DNA of 7,706 bases from contig DAIDAB010000090.1 in the NCBI GenBank assembly GCA_027310845.1, positions 1 through 7,706 of the forward strand, given 5' to 3'. The number at the start of each line of letters is the position of its first letter. The first letter of the stretch is position 1. This document shows positions 1 through 6,252 of this stretch, piece by piece. The notes under the pieces are model-generated. The model saw nothing but the letters and a program-made list of their open reading frames with translations, did no database searches and was not told the origin of the DNA. Source of the stretch: a bacterium. GTDB taxonomy: Archaea > Thermoproteota > Nitrososphaeria > Nitrososphaerales > CADDZS01. Made by a program: the position numbers and the translations under genes.

Positions 1-133
1 ATCTAATGTCTTCAACCACTACATTAGCACCAAGCCTTGCTAACCTCAGAGCAACTACACGACCAATACCCTTGGCGGCGCCGGTGACCAATGCCACTTT
101 GCCTTTCAGAATCGGTGCTTCATCAGAGGCCAT
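1..133 (-). CDS. Short-chain dehydrogenase/reductase (SDR), N-terminus only (partial)
   Basis: Only the first 44 residues are present; the gene continues past the left edge. After a short N-terminal tail (MASDEAPILKGK) comes the first strand and turn of a Rossmann fold with the classical SDR cofactor motif TGAAKGIG at residues 17-24 (TGxxxGxG). A helix follows and then the second strand, VVVEDIR. The acidic residue at the end of that strand (Asp42) usually favours NAD(H) over NADP(H) in this family. The ATG at 131-133 is the natural start: a TAA lies in frame ten codons upstream with no other start between. Members of this family oxidise or reduce alcohols, ketones and sugars in the cytoplasm; the substrate-binding and catalytic part (YxxxK) is outside the window, so the substrate cannot be named. 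The gene lies downstream of the permease on the same strand, but a U8 tract in the 154-base gap suggests separate transcription. Confidence 0.9.
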   Translation of the reverse strand, partial: MASDEAPILKGKVALVTGAAKGIGRVVALRLARLGANVVVEDIR

Positions 134-179
134 GCTGGGCCGCGCGATGGAGAAGCTAACTTATGGATTTCGCCGAAGC

Positions 180-187
180 AAAAAAAA
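180..187 (-). terminator. Candidate U-rich terminator of the permease transcript
   Basis: Eight consecutive A residues on the plus strand give a U8 run in the minus-strand transcript, about 100 bases after the permease stop codon and 47 bases before the SDR start. Archaeal RNA polymerase terminates at short U-tracts without a required hairpin. The position between two same-strand genes fits, but this is one tract only and is unproven. Confidence 0.4.
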
Positions 188-287
188 GATCGTGAAACCT
201 CCGAGAATAGGTACTCACCTTTCCCGTGATGCTTTTGGTCGGTTGGTAATTGCAGATTCAAGATACGCCAGATGTGGGTAGGAAGTG

Positions 288-1235
288 TCATGGCAAGTTT
301 CCTGAGGAAAGAGACACGAGTATGGTGCCAAGAACTACGATCACAATCGCTCCAATAGTCCTAGGTCGAAATACCTCATAATCCTTGGCCAACTTTCGCG
401 TCATAAGAACAGTGAAGATTGGATGTGAAGCTAGAATTGGAACAACGATTACGATTGGTGCTATGCTCAGCGCAGCAAATCGAAACAGCTGGCCGAGAGC
501 AGCAAGTATCCCTGCAATAACATAGAAGAGCACTGCATAGGGTGGCAATGCGTTGATTGCTGAGACTATTCTCGATGGACGTCTCGTTAACGCGTAGAAG
601 ATTAGAGCAGCTGCATAAGCTATGAAGGTAGAGGAGACATAGAAATCAAAGATAGAGAGGCCGACCTTTATCAGAAGCGGCGAGATTCCAAATATCACTG
701 AAGTGACTAATGCTGCCACATATCCTGTCTTTATCTTTCCACCTCTCTTTGCTGCACTTGAGCGCACTTCAAGAAGCAGGACACCAGCAAGTATCAGAAC
801 TGTTCCCACCGCGATTCCAGCGTTGATACTTTCCCCTAGAATCGCGATAGCAAAAAGGACAGCATACACTATCTGGGTAGAGATCAGCGGCGATGCCTGG
901 TTTGCTCCAATATTCTTCTCAGCAAGATATGATATCTGACGCCCGATAGCAAAATGAAACACGCCAACGGCTGCAAATATGATCAGTACAATAATTGTTG
1001 TATGAAAGAGTGTGCTTTCTTGATTGAATAGGAACATTGCCAACCCCGTAATTACAACTCCTACAATCAAAGTGAAGTAGGTTGGAATGACTGGATCCGA
1101 CTTGACAAGCGGTCTGCTTGCGAACGCTCTGTTACCTGCAAAGCCAAGCGCAGAGCCTAAGGCAAGAAGAGCTCCTAGGAATCCATTCGCAATCAAACAT
1201 TCGACCCCAACATAACTTCCAATGACCGAATCCAT
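288..1235 (-). CDS. EamA/DMT-superfamily permease, ten transmembrane helices
   Basis: The product has 315 residues from the ATG at 1233-1235 and is almost wholly hydrophobic, with about ten membrane segments: roughly 11-31, 50-70, 78-98, 115-133, 138-157, 170-190, 196-216, 231-251, 257-279 and 292-310. It has the two-fold EamA layout of the drug/metabolite transporter superfamily. The first half ends with the typical stretch LGES...GTVLILAGVLLLE (about 133-156), and the second half repeats it as TIGAIVIVVLGTILVSL (293-309). Family members move amino acids, nucleotide sugars, amines and other small metabolites across the cytoplasmic membrane; the substrate cannot be predicted. The open frame extends 16 codons further to a TTG at 1283, giving 331 residues. 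I prefer the ATG because it lies just before the first helix. A strong GGAGGA Shine-Dalgarno sequence upstream points instead to an out-of-frame ATG at 1270 (see findings). The gene is divergent from the small membrane protein at 1550. Confidence 0.88.
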   Translation of the reverse strand: MDSVIGSYVGVECLIANGFLGALLALGSALGFAGNRAFASRPLVKSDPVIPTYFTLIVGVVITGLAMFLFNQESTLFHTTIIVLIIFAAVGVFHFAIGRQISYLAEKNIGANQASPLISTQIVYAVLFAIAILGESINAGIAVGTVLILAGVLLLEVRSSAAKRGGKIKTGYVAALVTSVIFGISPLLIKVGLSIFDFYVSSTFIAYAAALIFYALTRRPSRIVSAINALPPYAVLFYVIAGILAALGQLFRFAALSIAPIVIVVPILASHPIFTVLMTRKLAKDYEVFRPRTIGAIVIVVLGTILVSLSSGNLP

Positions 1236-1270
1236 AAGTCCGGGGAATCTGTTGTCTTTTTCAACAACAT
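1193..1270 (-). other. Short upstream ORF overlapping the permease start, with Shine-Dalgarno
   Basis: A 25-codon frame (starting MLLKKTTDSPDLW and ending at TGA 1193-1195) begins with an ATG at 1268-1270. This ATG is preceded by GGAGGA four bases upstream, the best ribosome-binding site seen in the window. It is out of frame with the permease and runs over that gene's ATG at 1235. It could be a leader peptide giving translational coupling, a chance ORF, or a sign that the permease start is misread or that the region carries a frameshift. The peptide resembles no family I know. Confidence 0.3.
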
Positions 1271-1283
1271 GTCTTCCTCCCAA

Positions 1284-1549
1284 AATTCAATTGATTAAGA
1301 GTTTGCTTGCTCTATATGATGCAGGAAGAGTCTCTGAATGAGATTCCGACATAGCGATGGGGAATGACTTGTGCGCACAATATTATTGTTGGAGAGCTGA
1401 GACATCAGACAGATTGGCATTGATTCTATACTTCGGACAGATCTGCATCTTCGCATAATCAAATATCCACTAGTAGATTCTGTTAATTCGTTGGGTCTTT
1501 CGGAGAAGCGTTAAGTAACTGGTCTCGATATGAGGAGATAAAGAGAAAA
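1284..1549. other. Divergent intergenic region, no gene seen
   Basis: About 266 bases (314 if the permease starts at its ATG) separate the permease from the small membrane protein. I see no credible coding frame or RNA gene here. It should hold both promoters. On the minus strand ATCATATAGA at about 1311-1320 is a possible TATA element for the permease, placing transcription near 1289, just ahead of the GGAGGA site. On the plus strand only weak AT-rich candidates precede the GTG at 1550, such as GTTAAGTAA near 1510-1518. The most structured part is the palindrome pair at 1369-1389. Smaller symmetries include CAGATCTG at 1438-1445 and two copies of ACAGAT about 30 bases apart. Confidence 0.5.
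1369..1389. promoter_or_regulatory. Compound palindrome, candidate operator
   Basis: TTGTGCGCACAA (1369-1380) is a perfect 12-base palindrome. Its right arm ACAA is reused in a second symmetrical element, ACAATA-T-TATTGT (1377-1389). The result is three half-sites in a row, TTGT, ACAA and TTGT. Such symmetry in a divergent promoter region is typical of binding sites for dimeric winged-helix or Lrp/AsnC-type regulators, but no regulator gene is in the window and the target promoter is unknown. It could instead be chance. Confidence 0.4.
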
Positions 1550-1735
1550 GTGCAACGTAAGACATTTGTGCTGGCTGCCGTTGCTATCGGCGTTATTGCA
1601 CTCACCTCGGGTTGGATATTGTTTTCGGACAATATTTCCATTTCCAATCCTCTGTTCTGGCTAGTAGTGGTGCAAGTGCTCTTTGTGGCAACTAGATTGA
1701 TTGCGTACCGCAAACAGAAAAATCCCGAAGGTTAA
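1550..1735 (+). CDS. Small two-helix membrane protein, 61 aa, unknown function
   Basis: The protein is 61 residues and starts at a GTG. It has a basic N-terminus (MQRK), a first hydrophobic helix at about 6-25, a short polar loop (SDNISISN), a second helix at about 33-53 and a basic C-terminal tail (RKQKNPEG). The basic ends suggest that both termini face the cytoplasm. GAGGAG at 1532-1537 lies 12 bases before the GTG, a rather long spacing. An ATG at 1530 inside that element opens only a four-codon out-of-frame ORF. I recognise no family. The reverse-strand frame over the same bases looks random, whereas this one has a sensible membrane pattern. It ends 83 bases before the E1-alpha gene, which has its own promoter, so a functional link is not implied. 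Confidence 0.55.
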   Translation: MQRKTFVLAAVAIGVIALTSGWILFSDNISISNPLFWLVVVQVLFVATRLIAYRKQKNPEG

Positions 1736-1783
1736 CAGGCATCGACTAGCCCCGAAGACTTGACAGAACCCATTAGTCCCAAA

Positions 1784-1795
1784 CTTTTATAATTG
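1784..1795 (+). promoter_or_regulatory. Archaeal TATA box of the E1 alpha-beta operon
   Basis: CTTTTATAATTG contains TTTTATAA, centred near 1789 and about 30 bases before the ATG at 1819. Archaeal transcription starts about 25-27 bases after the box centre, so the mRNA should begin within a few bases of the start codon. There is no Shine-Dalgarno sequence before the ATG (the bases there are TTTTTCTCATTCT), which agrees with a leaderless transcript. Confidence 0.6.
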
Positions 1796-1818
1796 AACTT
1801 TCCAGTTTTTCTCATTCT

Positions 1819-2793
1819 ATGAAGCAGCAAGGGGTCTCTCTTTCTAACAAAGAGCTTCTTTCCATGTTTGAGAAGATGCTTCTGATTCGGATTTTTGAAG
1901 ATAAGATACACGCTCTCTTTGCTCAGAAATTGATCCCCGGGACGACCCATGTTTGCCAAGGGCAAGAAGCCGTCTCAGTCGGAGTAATTTCCAACTTATC
2001 CAAGGAAGATGTTATCACTTGTACCTATAGGGGGCATGGCCATTCGCTTGCAAAGGGAATAGAGCCAAAGAAAGTTATGGCAGAGATCTTCGGAAAATCC
2101 ACTGGTTGTTGTAAAGGTAAAGGGGGCTCAATGCACATAACAGATCTCTCCGTCGGCGCACTCGGATCTTTTGCAATCGTTGGAGCAGGAATCCCAGTTG
2201 CCGCTGGCGCTGGGCTTTCCTTTAAGTACAGACACTTGAATCATGCAGCTGTAGCTTTCTTTGGCGACGGGGCCTCCAACATCGGCGCGTTTCACGAAGG
2301 AGTTAATTTCGCATCAGTTTTGAAACTTCCAGTAGTATTCGTCTGCGAAAACAATCTTTATGGCGAATATTCACCCCTCATGAAGACAACCTCTGTGCCG
2401 AACATCGCAGACAGAGCTTCGGCTTACGGCATCAATGGAATAGTTGTAGACGGCAATGATGTATTGGAGGTCTATCGTGTCTCGAAAGGAGCGATTGACG
2501 ACGCCAGAGCAGGAAAGGGCCCGACGTTAATCGAGTGCAAGACCTACAGACAAAAGGGCCATTCGAGAACAGACCCGGGAAAGTATAGGCCTGATTCAGA
2601 AGTTCGAGAATGGATGGAAAGAGACCCGATTAGACTATTTGGGGATTACTTAAGATCCAATGGAATTATGGATCGATCATCGGAAGAAGCGATGAGTTCC
2701 CGCGTGAATCAAGTTGTTGAAGAAGCATACCAATTTGCTCTGGACAGTCCTTATCCTTCCGAGAATGAGCTCGAAAGTAATGTCTACAATTAA
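1819..2793 (+). CDS. 2-oxoacid (pyruvate/acetoin-type) dehydrogenase E1 component, alpha subunit
   Basis: The 324-residue alpha chain belongs to a thiamine-diphosphate-dependent E1 heterotetramer. In the cytoplasm such enzymes decarboxylate a 2-oxoacid (pyruvate, a branched-chain 2-oxoacid, or acetoin in related enzymes) and pass the acyl group to the lipoyl arm of E2. The ThDP motif is complete: GDG at 149-151 and NN at 178-179. Other conserved blocks are GTTHVCQGQEA (41-51), TYRGHGHSLAKG (69-80), GKGGSMH (100-106), the IVGAGIP(V)AAGAG segment (120-132), and the loop KGHSRTDPGKYR (246-257), the phosphorylation-loop region of mitochondrial E1. The blocks TYRGHGHSLAKG and CENNLYGEYSP resemble acetoin dehydrogenase alpha subunits more than mitochondrial PDH, but substrate cannot be fixed by eye. 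Length is normal for this short form and nothing is missing. The start ATG sits just behind a TATA box. The 3' end overlaps the beta-subunit gene by 14 bases. Confidence 0.93.
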   Translation: MKQQGVSLSNKELLSMFEKMLLIRIFEDKIHALFAQKLIPGTTHVCQGQEAVSVGVISNLSKEDVITCTYRGHGHSLAKGIEPKKVMAEIFGKSTGCCKGKGGSMHITDLSVGALGSFAIVGAGIPVAAGAGLSFKYRHLNHAAVAFFGDGASNIGAFHEGVNFASVLKLPVVFVCENNLYGEYSPLMKTTSVPNIADRASAYGINGIVVDGNDVLEVYRVSKGAIDDARAGKGPTLIECKTYRQKGHSRTDPGKYRPDSEVREWMERDPIRLFGDYLRSNGIMDRSSEEAMSSRVNQVVEEAYQFALDSPYPSENELESNVYN

Positions 2794-3766
2794 CATCAAT
2801 TACAGAAGTGCAATCAGATTTGCACTCCGCGAGGAAATGAAGCGAGACGATCGCGTCTTCCTTTTAGGCGAAGACATCGCCGACGCAGGAGGGGTTTTCA
2901 AAGTAACTGAAGGGCTTCTAAGCGAGTTTGGTCCCAGCCGCGTGATAGACACTCCAATTTCTGAGACCGCAATTGTGGGAGCTGCGTTAGGGTCTGCACT
3001 TATGGGTCTAACCCCTATTGCAGAGATCATGTTTTCTGATTTTACCGCCGTAGCCATGGACCAGATCGCAAACCAGGTCGCGAAATACTCTTACATGAGC
3101 GGCGGCCAAGCTCATGTCGGAGTAGTCATTAGGGCTGTTTCAGGTGGGGGCATTTCCTTCTCTGCCCAACATTCACAGAGTCTCGAGGCCTGGTTTGCTC
3201 ATACTCCAGGATTAATTTCGATAATGCCAAGCAACCCGCGGGATGCAAAGGGCCTGTTGAAGAGCGCAATTAGATGTGGGAGACCAGTGATGTTCTTCGA
3301 GCACAAAGCGCTCTATCCAATGGAAGGTCTCGTACCCGAGTCTGAAGAACTTATTCCAATCGGCAAGAGCGAAATACGGAAAGAGGGAGAGGACTTGACG
3401 CTTGTTGGTGCCAGCTCTACAGTAGCAACCTGTTTGGAGGCTGCATCGAGGCTTGAATCAAATGGGATACATTCAGAAGTCATCGACCTCAGGACTCTCT
3501 CACCCCTTGATTCAAAAACGATTCTGGGATCAGTCGAAAAGACAGGGAGGTTAATTGTGGTCGAAGAAGATGTAGGGTTCTGCGGGTGGGGAGCAGAGAT
3601 AGCTGCACAGGCAGCGGACAAATCACTCTACTACCTGAAATCGCCTGTAAAGCGAGTCAGCGCGCCGTACGCTCCGATTCCATTCAGCCCTGCTTTGGAA
3701 AAGATGTACATGCCTAGCGCGGAGAAGGTGTATGCTGCTGCCAAACTGCTTGTTCAAGGAAGCTAG
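2780..3766 (+). CDS. 2-oxoacid (pyruvate/acetoin-type) dehydrogenase E1 component, beta subunit
   Basis: The 328-residue beta chain is the partner of the preceding alpha chain; two of each form the active E1, with ThDP bound between them. It shows the expected blocks: LLGEDIADAGGVFKVTEGL (28-46), RVIDTPISE (54-62), where Glu62 is the residue that activates the ThDP pyrimidine ring, EIMFSDF (82-88), YMSGGQ (105-110), AQHSQSLEAWFAHTPGL (129-145) with the active-site His131, DAKGLLKSAI (155-164), VIDLRTLSPLD (234-244) for the transketolase C-terminal domain, and PIPFSPALE (299-307). The length is typical. I chose the ATG at 2780 because homologues begin close to the YRxAIxxALREEM segment. An in-frame ATG at 2765 would add five residues and the open frame reaches back to 2714. 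The overlap with the alpha gene implies translational coupling and one transcript. Confidence 0.93.
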   Translation: MSTININYRSAIRFALREEMKRDDRVFLLGEDIADAGGVFKVTEGLLSEFGPSRVIDTPISETAIVGAALGSALMGLTPIAEIMFSDFTAVAMDQIANQVAKYSYMSGGQAHVGVVIRAVSGGGISFSAQHSQSLEAWFAHTPGLISIMPSNPRDAKGLLKSAIRCGRPVMFFEHKALYPMEGLVPESEELIPIGKSEIRKEGEDLTLVGASSTVATCLEAASRLESNGIHSEVIDLRTLSPLDSKTILGSVEKTGRLIVVEEDVGFCGWGAEIAAQAADKSLYYLKSPVKRVSAPYAPIPFSPALEKMYMPSAEKVYAAAKLLVQGS

Positions 3767-3785
3767 GAATGCATGGAATTGTAGT

Positions 3786-3798
3786 CTATCCGAGATAG
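3786..3798. other. Small hairpin between convergent genes
   Basis: CTATC-CGA-GATAG is a five-base-pair stem with a three-base loop in the 40-base gap between the converging E1-beta and Gfo/Idh/MocA genes. Two wobble pairs could lengthen it slightly. There is no U-run after it on either strand, so a role in termination or mRNA 3' protection is only suggested by position. Confidence 0.25.
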
Positions 3799-3806
3799 GT
3801 CTTGTC

Positions 3807-4802
3807 CTAACCCATTACTTCGCTTATCCTAACGGGCCTTCTTTCGAGTGAGGATTTTACAGCAGCCTGAATCACCGCCACGTTTTTCATTCCTTCGTAA
3901 CCGTCCACCTCAGGCTTTCTCTTTTCCCTTACGCTTAGAGCAAAGTCCTCTTCCTCCCTTTGGATCGGATCGACATTTTCAAACTCTACCCTCTCCCGAG
4001 CTTCCACTCCTGCCTTTTGCGAGAAAAGCCCTGCCTTTTCGTCAGCAAAAAGGTTCATCCCAGTCCCAAAGAGGTTTGTGTACACTTGTCGAGGTGTGGT
4101 GAACACGCTTGCGGTAAATCCGTAAGAGCCGTTTGCAAATTTCAGGTTGAGGAGTGCTATATCGTCGATCTCCGCTTTGATTACCATCTTGTCGAGCCTT
4201 GCGCTTACCTCCTCAACTGACGGATCAACCAAGAACCGAAGTGTGTCTATCATATGAACTCCAAGATATGAAAGCGGGCCTCCAGGGCTCTCAGACTTGT
4301 ACCAACGCCACTTTTCAGGAGTAATTGACAAGCCAGACGGGTTGAAAAAATTGCCCTCGGCAAAGATTGTTCGGCCGACCAGGCCGCTGTCTATTATCTC
4401 CTTCATCTTCCGATGATATCCAGTCCATCTCCTGTCCTGGCAAACTGAAAGAACAAGCCCCGCGTTTTCAAACGACTCTATCATTTCCTCGCATTCTGAG
4501 ACAGTATTCGCCAGTGGTTTTTCGATGAGCAAGTGCTTCCCGGCCTCAGCAGCCTTAACTGCAAGATCTCTGTGGGTGGTGTGCGGAGTGGTCAAAATGA
4601 TTGCATCGACATCCCTCCTCTTCAAAACGTCTTCGTAGGTGAGATCATACGCGCAATTGTTTTGCGATGCAAACTTTTTTCCCTTCTCTTCAGTCCTAGT
4701 GTAGCAAGTGACTAACTTCAGAATATTGGTCTTCTTCAGTGCAGCAGCATGCATGCCAGACCAATGTCCGATTCCGACTATCCCTACACCGAGTGGCTCC
4801 AT
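3807..4802 (-). CDS. Gfo/Idh/MocA-family NAD(P)-dependent oxidoreductase
   Basis: The 331-residue protein has the two-domain layout of glucose-fructose oxidoreductase, inositol 2-dehydrogenase and MocA relatives, cytoplasmic enzymes that oxidise or reduce sugars, inositols and similar compounds. The N-terminal Rossmann domain (about 4-125) opens with VGIVGIGHWSGMHAAAL. The usual GxGxxG motif is present as GIGHWS, with Ser15 in the third glycine position. The family EKP motif is at 94-96 (LLIEKPLA), with Lys95 the conserved cofactor/substrate lysine. The C-terminal alpha/beta domain (about 130-300) has GGPLSYLGVHMIDTLRFL, in which His183 and Asp186 match the conserved GxHxxD active-site motif. 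The length is normal. The start ATG follows a TATA box with leaderless spacing, and an in-frame TAG lies two codons before it, which fixes the start. It converges on the E1 operon and lies 86 bases after the M24 gene on the same strand. Substrate is unknown. Confidence 0.92.
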   Translation of the reverse strand: MEPLGVGIVGIGHWSGMHAAALKKTNILKLVTCYTRTEEKGKKFASQNNCAYDLTYEDVLKRRDVDAIILTTPHTTHRDLAVKAAEAGKHLLIEKPLANTVSECEEMIESFENAGLVLSVCQDRRWTGYHRKMKEIIDSGLVGRTIFAEGNFFNPSGLSITPEKWRWYKSESPGGPLSYLGVHMIDTLRFLVDPSVEEVSARLDKMVIKAEIDDIALLNLKFANGSYGFTASVFTTPRQVYTNLFGTGMNLFADEKAGLFSQKAGVEARERVEFENVDPIQREEEDFALSVREKRKPEVDGYEGMKNVAVIQAAVKSSLERRPVRISEVMG

Positions 4803-4826
4803 GTTCTATAATGACTCCATCTATTC

Positions 4827-4837
4827 GCTATAAATGC
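4827..4837 (-). promoter_or_regulatory. Archaeal TATA box of the Gfo/Idh/MocA gene
   Basis: On the minus strand GCATTTATAGC holds TTTATA, centred about 30 bases before the ATG at 4802. The predicted transcription start is within about five bases of that ATG, and no Shine-Dalgarno sequence adjoins it, so the mRNA is probably leaderless. The geometry matches that of the E1 promoter. It implies that this gene can be transcribed separately from the M24 gene upstream. Confidence 0.55.
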
Positions 4838-4888
4838 TTTGATTGAAGTATGGTCAAGGTGAGAGTAAGTCTTAGGGCAATGCGGTAA

Positions 4889-6163
4889 TCAGTATAATGG
4901 AACCTCAGTTATCTCTTCCCTTGGCCATTTGCTGATCACTTCATGGCCCGATTCTGTGACAAGAATCATGTCCTCTATTCTCACGCCCGATTTTGCATCT
5001 GGCGTGCAGTCAAGAGTCTCGAGTGCTATTGCAGTGTTCGCCTCAAGTTTCTGCGGCCATTTCAAAGCAGTAGGTCTCCAAAAGAATGGAGGCTCGTATA
5101 GGCTGAGCCCCAGACCGTGCCCCATGTTCATCCAGAATGTAGAAAGAGTATCGTTGTGAGACCTTATGTAAGGCGGCTTGTCGCCCCAAAGGCTAGTCTC
5201 ATCTGGCCAGTTTCCCACGACATCTGCTGTTGTTGCTCCCGCTTTGACACTCTTTTCTGCTTCGTCGAGCCAATTGTAAACCCGGGCGTACGTCTCTTTG
5301 ACCTCTTTTGAGGCTGGCCCGACACTAAACGTTCTATAGTAGCACGAGCGATAACCGAAGAAACCGAAATTGAAGAAATCTGCGTAAACAAGGTCTCCCG
5401 GCCTGATCCTTCTTCCCGTGGCTTGTGCGGTGTTGTCCTTTGGCCAAGTGTGTGCACCAGATACGATGAATCCCCCACTAGTCGTCAAGCCGTTTTCTAT
5501 TGCATATCCAATACATTTCGCAAAGATCTCCCGCTCTGTGATTCCTGGCCTCAGGTTTCGTACAAGCGTGGCAAAGCAACCGTCCACTATTGACGCGAGA
5601 TCCCTCATACATTCAAGTTCCATTGGGGTCTTCACCGACCGACTTTCGAAAAGTGCCTGACCGCCTTCAGGACTAACATCAAGGCCCTTCTTGTTCAGGG
5701 CATCGAGAATGATCGGTATGCTAGTGTCAATCCCGATTTTCTCATTTTCTACTTTCATCTCCTTCAGAAGTGAGTATATCTGGTCTGCGAATGAATCTGC
5801 GAGGTAAATTTGAGCCTCCTTTGCACTTGCAGCATTTGGCCCTCCCCAACCAGTGATCGAATATTCCATGCGTATATTTGGAAGGTGATGTTTCAACACA
5901 AATGCCGTCTGGCATTCTTCGAACCCCACAGGAGTTCCTTCTAGCGGAAAAATTGCATAACGGTTGCCGCCAATCGCGGCAGCGCCAGGAAAGATCGCTG
6001 GTATGTTCGTGGTGTATTCCACATTTGCTTCTGTAAGACAGATTACTGCGCTCAGGCCGTATTGTTTCATTTTCTCTCTAGCCCTGGCCTGCTTATCTTT
6101 CAGCATTCTTTCAAAATCAATCCGCCCCAGAGGGGAGTCTTCGTTGAAACCCCACTCTCCCAT
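4889..6163 (-). CDS. M24-family (creatinase / Xaa-Pro peptidase fold) protein with substituted active-site residues
   Basis: The 424-residue protein has a creatinase-type N-terminal domain (about 15-160) and a pita-bread C-terminal domain (about 180-405). Family enzymes cleave Xaa-Pro peptides, creatine or related compounds; DMSP lyase DddP and ectoine hydrolase share the fold. Of the five metal ligands usual in M24 peptidases four appear: Asp262 (YADFF), His349 (MGHGLGL), Glu382 (ALETLD) and Glu397 (RIEDM). The second Asp of the GYxSDxTRTF block is Cys274 (GYRSCYYRTF), and the gap from Asp262 is one residue longer than in aminopeptidase P. The HE pair seven residues after the metal histidine reads YE (Tyr356). 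The His of the SGxxxxxPH motif is replaced (SGAHTWPKD, from 235). Classical aminopeptidase activity is therefore doubtful; a creatinase- or DddP-like reaction is possible, substrate unknown. The frame extends five codons to a TTG at 6178, but the ATG at 6161-6163 is preferred. No clear TATA box or Shine-Dalgarno sequence precedes it. Confidence 0.85.
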   Translation of the reverse strand: MGEWGFNEDSPLGRIDFERMLKDKQARAREKMKQYGLSAVICLTEANVEYTTNIPAIFPGAAAIGGNRYAIFPLEGTPVGFEECQTAFVLKHHLPNIRMEYSITGWGGPNAASAKEAQIYLADSFADQIYSLLKEMKVENEKIGIDTSIPIILDALNKKGLDVSPEGGQALFESRSVKTPMELECMRDLASIVDGCFATLVRNLRPGITEREIFAKCIGYAIENGLTTSGGFIVSGAHTWPKDNTAQATGRRIRPGDLVYADFFNFGFFGYRSCYYRTFSVGPASKEVKETYARVYNWLDEAEKSVKAGATTADVVGNWPDETSLWGDKPPYIRSHNDTLSTFWMNMGHGLGLSLYEPPFFWRPTALKWPQKLEANTAIALETLDCTPDAKSGVRIEDMILVTESGHEVISKWPREEITEVPLY

Positions 6164-6252
6164 GTGGTAACTGTACAAAATTTGCGCCCCGAGAAGAAGC
6201 GGAATCCGACTTGTTCTTTAGCCTTACTTCTCTTGAACTTTCACAACAGTGG

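Noticed and set aside
195..240. An SD-like GGAGGT (minus strand) with nearby GGTGAGTACC, considered as a small gene or structured RNA ahead of the SDR
   Set aside because: No start codon follows at a suitable distance, and no stable fold or known RNA pattern could be built by eye.
106..291. A 61-codon minus-strand frame whose ATG overlaps the permease stop (ATGA)
   Set aside because: The overlap looks like translational coupling, but the frame runs out of phase through the SDR start, its composition is not protein-like, and it matches no family. The SDR gene in another frame is certain.
1483..1713. A 76-codon minus-strand frame opposite the small membrane protein
   Set aside because: It has no recognisable motif and a random-looking composition, whereas the plus-strand frame shows two well-formed membrane helices.
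5164..5478. A 104-codon minus-strand frame inside the M24 gene
   Set aside because: It overlaps a well-supported conserved gene in another phase and shows no motif, so it is a shadow frame.
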